Shown here in pieces: positions 24,050 through 32,246 of a stretch of DNA of 50,823 nucleotides. The DNA comes from Planctomycetales bacterium. Its GTDB lineage: Bacteria; Planctomycetota; Planctomycetia; Pirellulales; Lacipirellulaceae. A model generated the notes under the pieces. The model had not been told where the DNA came from, ran no database searches, and saw nothing but the letters and a program-made list of their open reading frames with translations. Location of the stretch: assembly GCA_020427155.1 (NCBI GenBank), contig JAGQOW010000020.1, positions 1 to 50,823 of the forward strand, read 5' to 3'. Numbering within the stretch: the stretch's first letter is position 1; every line of letters starts with the position of its first letter. Both the position numbers and the translations under genes were made by a program.

Positions 24050-25852
24050 GTGGCTTCGCTGTTCGTCATCCAAGGAAGCGATCAAGGGACGCGTTTCCTG
24101 CTGGACGAATCGGTTCACTCGATCGGTCGTACGCAGAACAACTCTGTGCGGCTGCACGATACGGAGATTTCGCGCGTCCATGCCGAACTCGTTCTCCACG
24201 GCAATAACTATGTTCTTCGCGACTTGGGTAGTTCCAACGGGACCTACGTCAACGGGCAGCCTGCGACAGAACGCGAATTGGTAAGCGGCGATCAGATTCA
24301 ATTGGGCAAGTCCCTGATGCTTTACACGGGTTTTGTGGAAGAGAGCCATGAAGACCTTGCCGATAAAGTGGATATCGTCGCTCAGGCTGCCCAGAACGAC
24401 GAGTCGAGGATTGTTGCTGCGCTGAGACACTCGGAAGGCAGCGATTGGCTCTTGCCCGAGGCCAGCGACTCCTCGAGTCCTTGGATTGCCCGCGCTCGCA
24501 GCAATTTGCAGATCATGTATCGTACCGCGCTTGCGGTCAGCCATACGATGGACATCGATCAGTTGCTTGCGCGGATCATGGAGATGATCTTCGAGTGGGT
24601 AGAAGCCGACCGCGGTTGCATCATGCTCAAGGACAGCAATACCGGTTCGCTTGTACCCAAGGTGCGTCGTCATCGGCGGGGTATTCGTTCGGATGAGAAG
24701 ATCACCATCAGCAAGACGATTCTCGACTACGTGGTCGATCATCAGGAAGGGGTGCTTACGAGCGACGCGCGCGACGACAAACGGTGGGACCCGGCGAAGA
24801 GTATCGTCAAATTGGGTGTCCGCGAAGCGATCTGTGTGCCGATGCAGGGGCGTTACAATGTTGTCGGAGTCATCTACATCGATACTTCGATCACGCCGCA
24901 GCGAATGTTGATGAACGATGGGAAAGCCAATCGGTTTACTGAAGAACATCTGCGGTTGATGATTGCGATTGCCCACCAGGCCGCCTTGGCCGTGGAAGAC
25001 ACCTCCTACTACAAGGCCATGGTCCAGGCAGAACGACTTGCAGCGGTAGGCCAAACCATTGCTTCGCTTTCACATCACATCAAGAACATTCTGCAGGGAG
25101 TGCGTGGCGGAAGTTATCTGATCGAACTGGGCTTGGGCGATCACGATGGCGTGGCCGGCTTGGGCGACCACGACGACGAAAAGGCCAAGAAAGCAGTTGA
25201 TACAATTCGCAAGGGGTGGGGAATCGTCGAACGCAATCAGCAGCGTATCTCTTCGCTGGTGATGGACATGCTCACCTTCAGCAAGGAACGCCAGCCTGAG
25301 CCCAAGCCTTCCGACTTGAACGAAGTTGCCGGCGAAGTTGCTGAAATCATGCAGGCGCGGGCCGGCGAGTTGGGTGTGGAACTCTGCTGGCTTCCTGCCG
25401 AGGAGATGCCCATTCTCATGTTCGATCCCGAGGCAATGAACAGCGCGATACTGAATGTCGTCACCAACGCGCTCGATGCTTGCGAGGACGTCGAATCGGG
25501 AAAAGTCACTGTTCGAGCCGAATACGATCCCGCCGACAAAGTTGCGCGCTTGACGATCGAAGACAACGGCGCAGGAATTGCGCCGGGCGACCTGGAATCG
25601 ATATTTAACGTCTTTGTCTCCCACAAAGGGGGACGTGGCACGGGGCTCGGGCTGCCTGTCAGCCAGAAGATCCTCGAAGAGCATGGCGGGCAGATTCTTG
25701 TCGAAAGCGAACTCGGCCGTGGCAGCCGGTTCATTCTCGAATTCCCCGCCAATCCCCAGGCAGAGATCCGCCAGGAGCCTGCTCAGTCTCGGCCGACCAT
25801 CGCCTCGGCTGATATCCCCGCTGGCGACCTCTCAGATCTCTCGTCGCACTGA
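24050..25852 (+). CDS. FHA-GAF sensor histidine kinase
   Basis: Soluble (no membrane segment seen) histidine kinase of 600 aa. FHA phosphothreonine-binding domain at about 1-95 (HSIGRTQNNSV, SRVHAEL, LGSSNGTYVNG), GAF domain at about 150-315, HisKA at about 327-425 with phospho-acceptor H342 in ASLSHHIKNILQG, HATPase at about 455-575 (NVVTNALDACE, EDNGAGIAPGD, GRGTGLGLPVSQ). The N-box is intact. Between the two dimerisation helices lies GLGDHDGVAGLGDHDDE, where LGDHD occurs twice. Start is a GTG with a GGAG site upstream. FHA suggests cross-talk with Ser/Thr kinases, one of which is at 44.9 kb. Confidence 0.93.
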   Translation: MASLFVIQGSDQGTRFLLDESVHSIGRTQNNSVRLHDTEISRVHAELVLHGNNYVLRDLGSSNGTYVNGQPATERELVSGDQIQLGKSLMLYTGFVEESHEDLADKVDIVAQAAQNDESRIVAALRHSEGSDWLLPEASDSSSPWIARARSNLQIMYRTALAVSHTMDIDQLLARIMEMIFEWVEADRGCIMLKDSNTGSLVPKVRRHRRGIRSDEKITISKTILDYVVDHQEGVLTSDARDDKRWDPAKSIVKLGVREAICVPMQGRYNVVGVIYIDTSITPQRMLMNDGKANRFTEEHLRLMIAIAHQAALAVEDTSYYKAMVQAERLAAVGQTIASLSHHIKNILQGVRGGSYLIELGLGDHDGVAGLGDHDDEKAKKAVDTIRKGWGIVERNQQRISSLVMDMLTFSKERQPEPKPSDLNEVAGEVAEIMQARAGELGVELCWLPAEEMPILMFDPEAMNSAILNVVTNALDACEDVESGKVTVRAEYDPADKVARLTIEDNGAGIAPGDLESIFNVFVSHKGGRGTGLGLPVSQKILEEHGGQILVESELGRGSRFILEFPANPQAEIRQEPAQSRPTIASADIPAGDLSDLSSH

Positions 25853-25882
25853 GCCAAGTCCACAAGGCACTTGCGACTCGGC

Positions 25883-26539
25883 TTATCTTTCGTTCACAAA
25901 CGGATTTCTACGTTTTTCCAATCCGATGGTTGTCGTTGGTCCGTGGCCGGGCCATACGACCGTGTCATCGGGAAGCGTGTAAAGCTTCTTTCGAATGGAG
26001 TGCTCGAGCACCTCAAAACTGCAACCTGGCAGATCGGTTCGGCCGATGCTGCCGGCAAACAACACATCCCCCGCGAACACTTGAATTGGCGCAAGCTGCA
26101 GAGATATGAACACGACGTGGCCAGAAGAGTGTCCAGGAGTTTCGCGCACTTCAAACTGAAATCCTGCATATTCTACGATGTCTCCCTCACTCACCGTCTT
26201 GTCCGCCGCGGGACTAGTGACAGGTACTCCGAAGCCGGCCGAGAGGTTTTCGACGGCATCAACTAGCTTGATCGCGTCGCCGGCGCCAATGATCAGCGGC
26301 GCGTCAGGCCAGCGCTCCTTCAGAAAGCGAATTCCCGCAATATGGTCGGCGTGGCCGTGGGTACAAAGAATCGCTGCTAGGGTGAGCTGCCGCTCCTCGA
26401 TTGCCGCTACAATGTCTTGAGGGTCCAGCCCCGGATCAAATACCACACAGTCGCTTCGCGACGGCAAAAAGGCGAGATAAGCGTTTTCCTCGAAAGCCGA
26501 GGAAGTGATCGTGACAAAGGTGGCGGCAGAGCTTTCCAT
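25883..26539 (-). CDS. MBL-fold metallo-hydrolase (glyoxalase II-like)
   Basis: Metallo-beta-lactamase-fold hydrolase. I place the start at 26539 (MESSAATF), with AGGAA about 10 bases upstream; a longer frame to 26572 adds 11 residues without a site. Zinc ligands visible: THGHADH at 60-66, PGHSSGHV (His), AGDVLF (bridging Asp) and PGHGP (His). The fold and the SAFEENAYL opening match the glyoxalase II/RBLP group of small thioesterases; the real substrate is unknown. It is convergent with the histidine kinase gene, 30 bp apart. Confidence 0.92.
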   Translation of the reverse strand: MESSAATFVTITSSAFEENAYLAFLPSRSDCVVFDPGLDPQDIVAAIEERQLTLAAILCTHGHADHIAGIRFLKERWPDAPLIIGAGDAIKLVDAVENLSAGFGVPVTSPAADKTVSEGDIVEYAGFQFEVRETPGHSSGHVVFISLQLAPIQVFAGDVLFAGSIGRTDLPGCSFEVLEHSIRKKLYTLPDDTVVWPGHGPTTTIGLEKRRNPFVNER

Positions 26540-26956
26540 TTTGGGTACATTCCTGGGGGAGGGGGCTGCCAATGCATGGCTTTAACGACCAGGCAGCAAG
26601 CTTTTGGCACGGATGTTAGTTGCTAGCAGCAGTAGCGGCTGGGAGGGTTGCGTAGAGACATCGTCCTGCAGGGAAGATTGTAATAGTTTCTGCTGCTGTC
26701 GGCGATACTTACCAATAGCAGCTCCCGCCCTGATTCACCTTCTTCCTCTCGGTCTATCCTCGCAGCCTGCTGTGAGGTCGCCTTGTGCGCACAGGCTTGG
26801 TGGTATACCGTTTGCACGGATTTGTCCTTTTGATGAGCATGAGACGCTGGCGTCAGCATAGCGGAACGTGCCGTTCGGTCCGATTTCACTGGAAAACGGA
26901 CGCCGCAGTGCCTAACCTTTTAGATGGAGCTTGCCCTTCCTAGGAGCAGAGAAATT
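26540..26956. other. 417-bp intergenic stretch, no gene recognised
   Basis: Between the divergent MBL hydrolase and DUF1571 genes I see no credible coding region. Open frames here lack family motifs and ribosome binding sites. The DUF1571 ribosome binding site AGGAG is at its end (about 26942). No clear terminator or riboswitch is visible. It presumably holds both promoters. Confidence 0.5.
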
Positions 26957-27874
26957 ATGCGAAGGACCACAGAAATCTTCAGCCCCCGCATCGTGGCCCT
27001 GCTAGTTGCAGCAGCGGGCATGGCTACTCACAGTTCGCCAGCAACGGCCGAACCGGCTAGCCGGTTTACTCAGCCCATTTATCGCGTTGCACTAGAGGAA
27101 TCGGCAGAAAAAACGCCGCAACTCGCATCGCGGATCGCCGTGGCTGCTCCGGCTCAGACATTCGATCTGACCCAGCGACCGGGCGAACATCCTCTCATGC
27201 CGGCGCTTCGCATGGCGAAAGATGTCTTGCAGGATTTCGATGCCAACGTAGCCGACTACAGTGCCATCCTCCGCAAGCAGGAACGTATCGGCGGCGAGTT
27301 GGGCGAGGAAGAGATTGCCTACGTCAAAGTGCGCAACAAGCCGTTTGCCGTACACATGTATTTTCTCCGACCTCATAAGGGTCGGGAATGTCTCTACAAC
27401 GACGGGCCAGGAGGCGCCAAAGGCGTGCTGGTCGCTCGCGATTGCGGCTGGAAACGACGTATCGGCGCCATTGAGCTCGATCCCGAAGGGACGCTTGCCA
27501 TGAAGGGGCAGAAATACCCGATCATGAAACTGGGCCTTCGAAATCTGACTACCGAACTGATTGATGTCGCCAACAACGACGTCAATTTCGGCGAGTGCGA
27601 GGTCGTCGTTTCACAGAACAAGATCAACGATCGGCCGGTTACCCAGCTTGTGGTTACACATCCTACGCCGCGTCGGAACTTCCGATTCCACAAGGCAGAA
27701 GTGTTCATCGACAACGAACTGCGGGTGCCCATCCGCTACGCGGCCTACATGTGGCCCGAGCGGCCAGGCAGCACGCCGCCGCTGGAAGAAGCGTACACCT
27801 ACCTCAACTTAAAGATCAATAACGGCTTTACTGACGCCGACTTCAGTAAAGACAATCCCGAGATCTTCAAGTAA
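26957..27874 (+). CDS. DUF1571 domain exported protein
   Basis: Secreted protein of 305 aa with an N-terminal signal peptide (MRRTTEIFSPRIVALLVAAA ... ATA-EP). The start is at 26957, with AGGAG about 10 bases upstream; an in-frame ATG at 26924 adds 11 residues and lacks a site. The mature part carries the DUF1571 pattern: VLQDFDANVADYSAILRKQE, then a YVKVRNKPFAVHMYF strand, FL-PHKGRECLYN, and NLTTELIDVANND. DUF1571 is frequent in planctomycetes and its role is unknown; the fold may resemble LolA/LolB-type lipid-binding proteins. It ends 28 bp before a strong terminator. Confidence 0.85.
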   Translation: MRRTTEIFSPRIVALLVAAAGMATHSSPATAEPASRFTQPIYRVALEESAEKTPQLASRIAVAAPAQTFDLTQRPGEHPLMPALRMAKDVLQDFDANVADYSAILRKQERIGGELGEEEIAYVKVRNKPFAVHMYFLRPHKGRECLYNDGPGGAKGVLVARDCGWKRRIGAIELDPEGTLAMKGQKYPIMKLGLRNLTTELIDVANNDVNFGECEVVVSQNKINDRPVTQLVVTHPTPRRNFRFHKAEVFIDNELRVPIRYAAYMWPERPGSTPPLEEAYTYLNLKINNGFTDADFSKDNPEIFK

Positions 27875-27902
27875 GCGGTTGCGTAAGAATCGAGAACAAC
27901 AC

Positions 27903-27937
27903 AAAGCCTCGGGGTTGCCACCTCGGGGCTTTTTTTT
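27903..27937 (+). terminator. Rho-independent terminator of the DUF1571 gene
   Basis: AAAGCC (27903-27908) pairs with GGCTTT. Inside, CGGGG pairs with CCTCG (one G-T wobble) around the loop TTGCCA, and eight T follow. The T-run is on the plus strand only, so it mainly ends the DUF1571 transcript. It lies between convergent genes and may also limit read-through from the other side. Confidence 0.85.
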
Positions 27938-27949
27938 GTGAAAGACCTC

Positions 27950-29515
27950 TTAGGGATAAGGAACAACTTCTTTGCCCGCTTTGGTAAGTCTTGCGCGAAG
28001 CTCTTCTTCGCTAATCGAGTTCTCGATGACACGAGCGCTGCCGTCGCAGTAGGCAGTCGTAAACCACTCGCGGTCGCTCCGTTTCACACCCCGGAGCGGA
28101 TGGTCGAGATCGACTTGCCAGTCCTCAGGTTTGGTCCAAATGACGGCCCTCTCTGGAACGACTTCCACCAGCATGACGGTGTTTGAGGTGCCGTCGATGA
28201 CCTCCTTGAAGGTAGAGCCCTGCTGGCTGTCGAACAAGGTGCCATCGCTTGCCGGCACCACGTACGTTGTTTTCCCCTCAGCGTGAAGTTTGCGTAGTGC
28301 GGGATCCGGGTCGACAAAAACGCTGGGTAGAATGGCACTCAGTGGCAAGTTGTGCTCACTGTCCCACGGTTCGTCGAGGTGAAACTCGTTGTACAAAGCC
28401 TGCTGCTCAAGATACGGCAGCAGATGCACGCGCCAGCTTAGCAGCGGTTTCCCTTGGGCGTCATAGGATGCGGCGGCAGGAAGTGTCTCGTCGTGTTTAT
28501 TGGCGTAGTTATGAAACGCCAAGGCGATGTTTTTGAATTGGTTCATCCTCTCAGCCCGATGAGCCGCTTGCCGAGCCGATCGAAAGGGTGGATTCAACAA
28601 TATCGCCAGCTGTTGGGCATCGCTGGCAAATTGGCTGAGGTGGATGCGAACTCGTGCCGCTTCGACCTGGGGTGCAAACCGGCTTATTAGCGCCTCATGA
28701 GCAGCGGCTTCCAACGTGGGATGCTCCCAGGGCAACACCTTGATCATGCCCAGGCCGGCGGTAATTAACTCTGCAACGCTTGCAGCGGTTGGATTGTCCT
28801 TTGCCTGGATCACTATCTCGAAGTCGGGCTGCGGCGGCAGCTTGAGCGAGAAGCCACCCCAGAGCAGGCCGTCGGCGAGCAATTCACCATTGAGTGCGGC
28901 AAGCGGCTCGGGCAGCGGCGGAAACATCTCTCGGACCACGCGGCGAGAATCATCGTCGCCAAAAACCGTCAGCCCAATGTCGCCTTGGCCAAACGCCGCC
29001 CAGGCGTCGTCCAAATCGCGCGTGGTTTGAGGGCGTGTGTGCTTGAGATGTTCGAGCTGCTTTTCGGTGGTAGCTCCCAGCACCACGCCGTCAACGGTCT
29101 CCCAAAACTTTGGTTGCCCTACATCTTGCTTCCGTGTTGTAACTTCGCGAAGTACCTCTAGCACCGCATTCGCGTCGCCTCCTGCGGCGACTGGCACGAC
29201 CCAGGACGTGCCACGATTCGTCACATCGGAGACTCGAAATAGCAGATAGACCCGGCTGACGCCAGCATCGACGAGTTCATTCAGTCTGGCTTGAGCAGTC
29301 GTTGCAAACTGAGCCGCCTCGTCGTGTTCTGCAGTATCTACAAGGCCCAGTGATGAGCCCCATTGCAGTACTTTGAGGGGGTCGATCGCCGACAGATCGC
29401 AATGGGCCACGGCAACCACATCGTCAGTCAGATAGTTTTTCAGCGCTGCCGCCTCGTCGGCTGCCGTAGCAAGCTGAGCGAGGCAAACGAACACAAGACC
29501 GAATAGGATTCTCAT
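27950..29515 (-). CDS. DUF1559-type exported protein
   Basis: 521-residue protein with a signal peptide (MRILFGLVFVCLAQLATAAD). The first 330 residues are a unique domain with CDLSAIDPLKVLQWG. The C-terminal part carries the DUF1559 (SBP_bac_10) pattern of planctomycetes: NQFKNIALAFHNYANKHD, LLSWRVHLLPYLEQQALY, FHLDEPWDSEHN and the terminal TTAYCDGSARVI. An open frame continues upstream to 29740 but would overlap the next gene by 155 bp and has no signal peptide, so I start at 29515. It ends the ECF sigma operon. Function unknown. Confidence 0.85.
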   Translation of the reverse strand: MRILFGLVFVCLAQLATAADEAAALKNYLTDDVVAVAHCDLSAIDPLKVLQWGSSLGLVDTAEHDEAAQFATTAQARLNELVDAGVSRVYLLFRVSDVTNRGTSWVVPVAAGGDANAVLEVLREVTTRKQDVGQPKFWETVDGVVLGATTEKQLEHLKHTRPQTTRDLDDAWAAFGQGDIGLTVFGDDDSRRVVREMFPPLPEPLAALNGELLADGLLWGGFSLKLPPQPDFEIVIQAKDNPTAASVAELITAGLGMIKVLPWEHPTLEAAAHEALISRFAPQVEAARVRIHLSQFASDAQQLAILLNPPFRSARQAAHRAERMNQFKNIALAFHNYANKHDETLPAAASYDAQGKPLLSWRVHLLPYLEQQALYNEFHLDEPWDSEHNLPLSAILPSVFVDPDPALRKLHAEGKTTYVVPASDGTLFDSQQGSTFKEVIDGTSNTVMLVEVVPERAVIWTKPEDWQVDLDHPLRGVKRSDREWFTTAYCDGSARVIENSISEEELRARLTKAGKEVVPYP

Positions 29516-29585
29516 GATGCACTCTTGATGGAAAAGTTGCGATTGGTAAAGGGACACAAGTCGGCCGCTATTCGACAGATCGCGA

Positions 29586-31109
29586 CTAGGGGGATTCGGT
29601 TGCTTCGAGCTTGAGCTCGTAACGATAGGCGACACCTGGCATGCCATCACTGAACGGCAACTCGAGCACTGCGGTTTGTCCCCTGATGAGTCGGTAAAGA
29701 TATGGCTGATCGGTAACCGGATTCTGCGGCACAGGGACAAGCTGGATGCGATCGAGGGAATGGGGGAAACTTCCGGTTTCGGCAGCGTGCATACGCAGTG
29801 CTTCGATGACTTGGAAGGCTTTCAGCTGCCACTCTATTCGCTCCTGGGCATTGCGCCCGGCTCGCACGGCTGGCATCAGCATGTCGGCGAGGAGCGGAGC
29901 AAGACCTGCTTCAAGGCTGGCCTTGGAGAGAAGTTCTTGTTCGGCTTCGCGCATCCGGTGGCGTGCCAGAGGATAGGGCAAATACCACCACTTCTCTGTT
30001 CCATCGGCGATGCGTTGGTACTCGCGAGCCGTATCAATGGCTAATACCTGGCCCACCGGCATGCGTTCCACACGTTCTGGGTCCATGCCTGCAGCAAGCA
30101 GGCGGTGTTTTGCACCTGGGTAGGCAACCATTGCCAATCCTGTGGCGGCTAAACCTCTCACCAGTTCTGGATTGTTGAAATGCTTTCCAAGACTGCGAGT
30201 GCCTGCCATCGAATTGGTAAAGTCTTCGATCGTGGCCATTTCTTGTGTGATCAACCGAGCCCACTCTCGAGCCGTATGTTCTGCCGTTTCCGCATCGTGA
30301 AGGATAGGGAATACCCGGCTGATCATCGACATTTCATAGCTGGTTGCCCTGCGCATATCGACCAGCGGGTTTTGCAATTCAGTGAGAGCCCAGTACAAGT
30401 TGGGCGAGCCTGCAGCGGCAATCAACTCAAGAACCGTCGAATTCGTCACTCCTACTTCAGCGACGCCGACGAGTCCGCAGACCAGGATGGGTTCTTGTCC
30501 CACGTTTTGAGCCAGCCGATAATTCATCCTCATGCAGTCGATCGCGTCGTCATAGCGACCTTCAGCAATCGCGAGCCGGGTTCTTAGGGCGAGGAGCCGA
30601 CAAATCTCGCGTGATTGCTGTGCTTCAGGCAATGGCAGTGCATAGACATCGCCCCCGCGCAGCTCAGAAAAATTGTATCCGAAGTCGCAGTCCCGTCTTT
30701 CAGATGCTGGTGCTATGAAAGACGAAACAAGGTAGTCGAAAGCAGCGGCAGCCTCGCGCAGTTCTGCTATTGGAAGCTCGCTGAGTGGAACCTCGTGGCT
30801 GTACCAGTCGTCGATTGCATCTCCGTACTTGTCTCGCAGGCCTTTCCACGTACTACTCAAGCCGTTCTCCGCATTTGCTCGCAGGTAGTACGTAGCCGCG
30901 TTGCCCGGCTTATACTCGATTGGCCGCAGCTGCAGCCGGTGTCTTAGTGCTGGGACCGGCTCGGGAGCGGGCGTCACCGTCATTTGAAAAAGCGTCAACC
31001 CAGCCTGGTCGTCGTAGTCCTGGGTCACTCGCACTTCCGCCTGCAATGCGGGCGAGGAAGCAATTGCCAGAATGGCACAGCTAACCAGACTCTTAAACAG
31101 TGGCTTCAT
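29586..31109 (-). CDS. Exported protein of unknown function in the sigma-factor operon
   Basis: A 507-residue protein with a signal peptide ending near residue 24 (SSPALQA). The middle contains a long helical region (about 100-420). The C-terminal part includes ALRMHAAETGSFPHSLDRIQ and VPQNPVTDQPYLYR, a pattern common in planctomycete secreted proteins. No enzyme motif is visible. Its start overlaps the stop of the upstream membrane-protein gene (ATGA), so it is probably translated from the same mRNA as the ECF sigma factor. Function is unknown. Confidence 0.8.
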   Translation of the reverse strand: MKPLFKSLVSCAILAIASSPALQAEVRVTQDYDDQAGLTLFQMTVTPAPEPVPALRHRLQLRPIEYKPGNAATYYLRANAENGLSSTWKGLRDKYGDAIDDWYSHEVPLSELPIAELREAAAAFDYLVSSFIAPASERRDCDFGYNFSELRGGDVYALPLPEAQQSREICRLLALRTRLAIAEGRYDDAIDCMRMNYRLAQNVGQEPILVCGLVGVAEVGVTNSTVLELIAAAGSPNLYWALTELQNPLVDMRRATSYEMSMISRVFPILHDAETAEHTAREWARLITQEMATIEDFTNSMAGTRSLGKHFNNPELVRGLAATGLAMVAYPGAKHRLLAAGMDPERVERMPVGQVLAIDTAREYQRIADGTEKWWYLPYPLARHRMREAEQELLSKASLEAGLAPLLADMLMPAVRAGRNAQERIEWQLKAFQVIEALRMHAAETGSFPHSLDRIQLVPVPQNPVTDQPYLYRLIRGQTAVLELPFSDGMPGVAYRYELKLEATESP

Positions 31110-31600
31110 GAGGTTTCTCCCAGTAGTTCCTGGAGCAGTTGTCTGGCTGTTGTTGGTTCCGTCGAGGAGTCGTCGTTTGTCCAGGAGGCTGTAGCGGGTT
31201 CGTCAAACTCCATGCGCAGCGCGCGATCTCGCATTACCAGCAGCGGTAGATTCTCGTTCCATTGTCGCGGCGGTCGCTGATGCAGGCTGAGGCTAGGGGC
31301 TTGCGGTCGAGACGTGGCCACGCTGCTTTCCACAGGCAGGGGAGTTGTTTGAACGCTGACCATGCGTGGTGGTTTCTCCGTGCCGAGAATCAGCAAACCC
31401 GCCAGTACAAGCAACGAGGCCGCCAATCCACCCGAGGTTGCCTGCCACAGCCAGTTTCTCTGCTGCACCGATTCGGCGGCAGCCCAGCCGGCCTGGTACA
31501 TTAGCCGATCGCGGTCGATGCCAGTGGCAGGCAGTGGCTCTTGCCGCAGTTGCGCCTCGAAGTTCGCTAGCTCGGACGGCAGATCATATTCGTCAGACAT
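31106..31600 (-). CDS. Single-pass membrane protein, candidate anti-sigma factor
   Basis: A 164-residue protein with one transmembrane helix at about 50-73 (LWQATSGGLAASLLVLAGLL). A soluble N-terminal part (1-48) and a Pro/Ser-rich C-terminal part flank it. This layout fits an anti-sigma factor. It starts 34 bp before the stop of the ECF sigma gene, in a different frame, which couples their translation. It has no cysteine, so it lacks the zinc-binding HxxxCxxC motif of ZAS-type anti-sigma factors. The anti-sigma role is inferred from context only. Confidence 0.7.
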   Translation of the reverse strand: MSDEYDLPSELANFEAQLRQEPLPATGIDRDRLMYQAGWAAAESVQQRNWLWQATSGGLAASLLVLAGLLILGTEKPPRMVSVQTTPLPVESSVATSRPQAPSLSLHQRPPRQWNENLPLLVMRDRALRMEFDEPATASWTNDDSSTEPTTARQLLQELLGETS

Positions 31601-32076
31601 GTCGGCTCCAAAAGTTGTTTCAGTTTCTCCAGGGCGGCAACGTAGCGTCGCTGCGCGCTACTCGAAGAGGTGTCGGTCAATTCCCCAATCTGTTGCCAGG
31701 TAAGTTCACTCCATAGGCGAAGCACAATCAGCTCGCGATCTCCCGTATCAAGCGCCTCGAGCGATTCGGGAAGCGACAGCCGATCGACATCGCCTAGCGG
31801 TTGCCGTTTTCGCTCGCGTGCTTGCTGTGCGGCAATCTGTTCGTGATACACGCGCCGCCGTGCGGCCCGGCCTGCATTCATGGCCCGATTGCGAACCACG
31901 CGGTAGAGCCATGCCACCACATGCTCAGGCGTCTGTCGTTGTCTTGCCAATTCGACTAGCGCTTCTTGCACGCAGTCTTCGGGGCAGTTGGTCCATTGCG
32001 ATGCGTACAGTTCGAGCGCCGCGCCGTGCCGATCGAGCAAGTCTCCTATCAGGCGAGCATCGACCGGCATATCCAC
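31567..32076 (-). CDS. RNA polymerase ECF-type sigma factor
   Basis: Alternative sigma factor directing RNA polymerase to a specific promoter set. The 169 residues carry a sigma2-like part (WTNCPEDCVQEALVELARQ near 28-46, AWLYRVVRNRAMNAGRAARR near 54-75). A sigma4 helix-turn-helix (ELIVLRLWSELTWQQIGELT near 115, then SSAQRRYVAALEKLKQLL) follows. The gene heads a four-gene minus-strand operon with a membrane protein and two secreted proteins of unknown function. A dual-initiator ATG exists at 32076 and 32070; I keep the first. The regulon and trigger are unknown. Confidence 0.9.
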   Translation of the reverse strand: MDMPVDARLIGDLLDRHGAALELYASQWTNCPEDCVQEALVELARQRQTPEHVVAWLYRVVRNRAMNAGRAARRRVYHEQIAAQQARERKRQPLGDVDRLSLPESLEALDTGDRELIVLRLWSELTWQQIGELTDTSSSSAQRRYVAALEKLKQLLEPTCLTNMICRPS

Positions 32077-32246
32077 AGCGGCATTCCCGACGACGGGCTC
32101 CTGGCGACTGGTTTGGAAAAGAAAACACCGTCCAGCGACCAGCTTCCCAAGAAATCCAGCAATTTGCCAGAATAAACTCGCCGATTCTCGGCCGTGCCCT
32201 TAGCCAGACCTCTCCTGGGCTGAAGGGGATTGATTGGAGAGCAACT

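Noticed and set aside
26623..26889. 88-codon minus-strand open frame between the MBL and DUF1571 genes
   Set aside because: No family pattern, no ribosome binding site, and low-complexity; probably chance.
29516..29740. 75-codon N-terminal extension of the DUF1559-type gene
   Set aside because: It would overlap the upstream gene by 155 bp and would bury a good signal peptide at 29515.
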